The position numbers and the translations under genes are program-made. Under the pieces are notes generated by a model. It saw only the letters and a list, made by a program, of their open reading frames with translations, did no database searches and was not told the origin of the DNA. DNA of 64,000 nt from Ruegeria halocynthiae (lineage in GTDB: Bacteria > Pseudomonadota > Alphaproteobacteria > Rhodobacterales > Rhodobacteraceae): assembly GCF_900106805.1 (NCBI RefSeq), contig NZ_FNNP01000001.1, positions 1,116,001 through 1,180,000 on the forward strand. The letters are read 5' to 3'. Below, piece after piece: positions 63,716 to 64,000 of this stretch (positions are counted from its first letter, which is position 1; each line of letters begins with the position of its first letter).

Positions 63716-64000
63716 ATGGGGCTGACATATCTTCACACTATGGTCCGCGTGAAGGATCTTGAGAAATCCATGGCATTCTATGAGCTTCTGGGCCTGAAAG
63801 AGACCCGCCGTTATGAAAGCGAAGCGGGTCGATTCACGCTATTGTTCCTCGCACCACCGGGACAAGAGGATGCCCCGATCGAGCTGACTTATAACTGGGA
63901 TGGAGACGATGATCTGCCTAGTGACAGCCGCCATTTTGGCCACCTCGCCTATGGCGTCGACAATATTTACGAGACCTGCCAGCACCTTCAGGACAACGGA
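63716..64000 (+). CDS. gloA: Lactoylglutathione lyase (partial, C-terminus outside window)
   Basis: 95 residues are visible, ending at the window edge. YLHTMVRVKDLEKSMAFYE carries the N-terminal metal His, LLFLAPPGQEDAPIELTYNW the Glu, and DSRHFGHLAYGVDNIY the second His. It is glyoxalase I, turning methylglyoxal-glutathione hemithioacetal into S-lactoylglutathione. AAGGAAAG lies before the ATG. Confidence 0.92.
   Translation, partial: MGLTYLHTMVRVKDLEKSMAFYELLGLKETRRYESEAGRFTLLFLAPPGQEDAPIELTYNWDGDDDLPSDSRHFGHLAYGVDNIYETCQHLQDNG

Overview
The window looks like chromosome of a marine Rhodobacteraceae bacterium (Roseobacter group, Ruegeria/Phaeobacter-like). This rests on gene content and protein sequence, not on a search: an FdxE-type ferredoxin, an alphaproteobacterial SAM-II riboswitch before metZ, a class I PHA synthase locus with PhaR and phasin, ThyX, DUF2065 next to HflKC, and GC-rich codon use almost throughout. 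No rRNA, tRNA, CRISPR array, IS element or prophage was seen. Most of the window is housekeeping DNA with short spacers and many stop/start overlaps.

Layout. 1-6106 (mostly minus): a cut ThDP-dependent enzyme coupled to trkH, an Ala/Lys/Pro-rich protein, folE2 and metZ, the last behind a SAM-II riboswitch and terminator. 6377-9225 (plus): a GST, a creatininase-family protein, ferredoxin fdxE and an FG-GAP protein whose signal peptide is interrupted by a stop codon. 9332-18342: purD divergent from xseA, a GST, a lysoplasmalogenase-like protein, ftsY, a DMT transporter, ispZ-type septation protein, a Crp/Fnr regulator followed by a candidate small RNA, and a VOC protein. 18468-24669 (minus): rpiA-gor-hflK-hflC-DUF2065-degP, a redox and envelope-quality-control block. 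24837-33251: GST, sdaA, GFA protein, DMT transporter, thiamine pyrophosphokinase, a large acidic protein, an outer-membrane barrel, DUF2842 and purA. 33467-39659: a cobalt-type nitrile hydratase operon, secG, pyrG, a PEP-mutase-like enzyme, DUF1330 and two TerB-like paralogues. 39790-44249: a lower-GC serine hydrolase and an amino-acid ABC importer. 44265-47793: MtfA-like peptidase, a gene-poor stretch, an orphan DegT-family enzyme and a trypsin-like protease. 47795-52832: phaR, phaP, phaC and divergent phaZ. 52829-56414 (minus): hydrolases and a VOC protein. 56631-61315: thrS, then a four-gene bufferin (MNIO-modified copper peptide) operon. The end holds an ArsC-like protein, cspA, thyX and the start of gloA.

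The most interesting signals: (i) a 13-bp palindrome of the form GCTGCA-N-TGCAGC upstream of phaP, phaC/phaZ, phaR and, 45 kb away, the unrecognised Ala/Lys/Pro-rich gene, which suggests a PhaF-like DNA-binding granule protein under PhaR control; (ii) the bufferin operon with an internal terminator between precursor and enzymes; (iii) a Crp-type box followed by a two-hairpin candidate sRNA; (iv) four copies of a dispersed repeat with a conserved head and a hairpin conserved only in structure; (v) an in-frame amber codon in a signal peptide; (vi) an alpha/beta hydrolase without its nucleophile serine.
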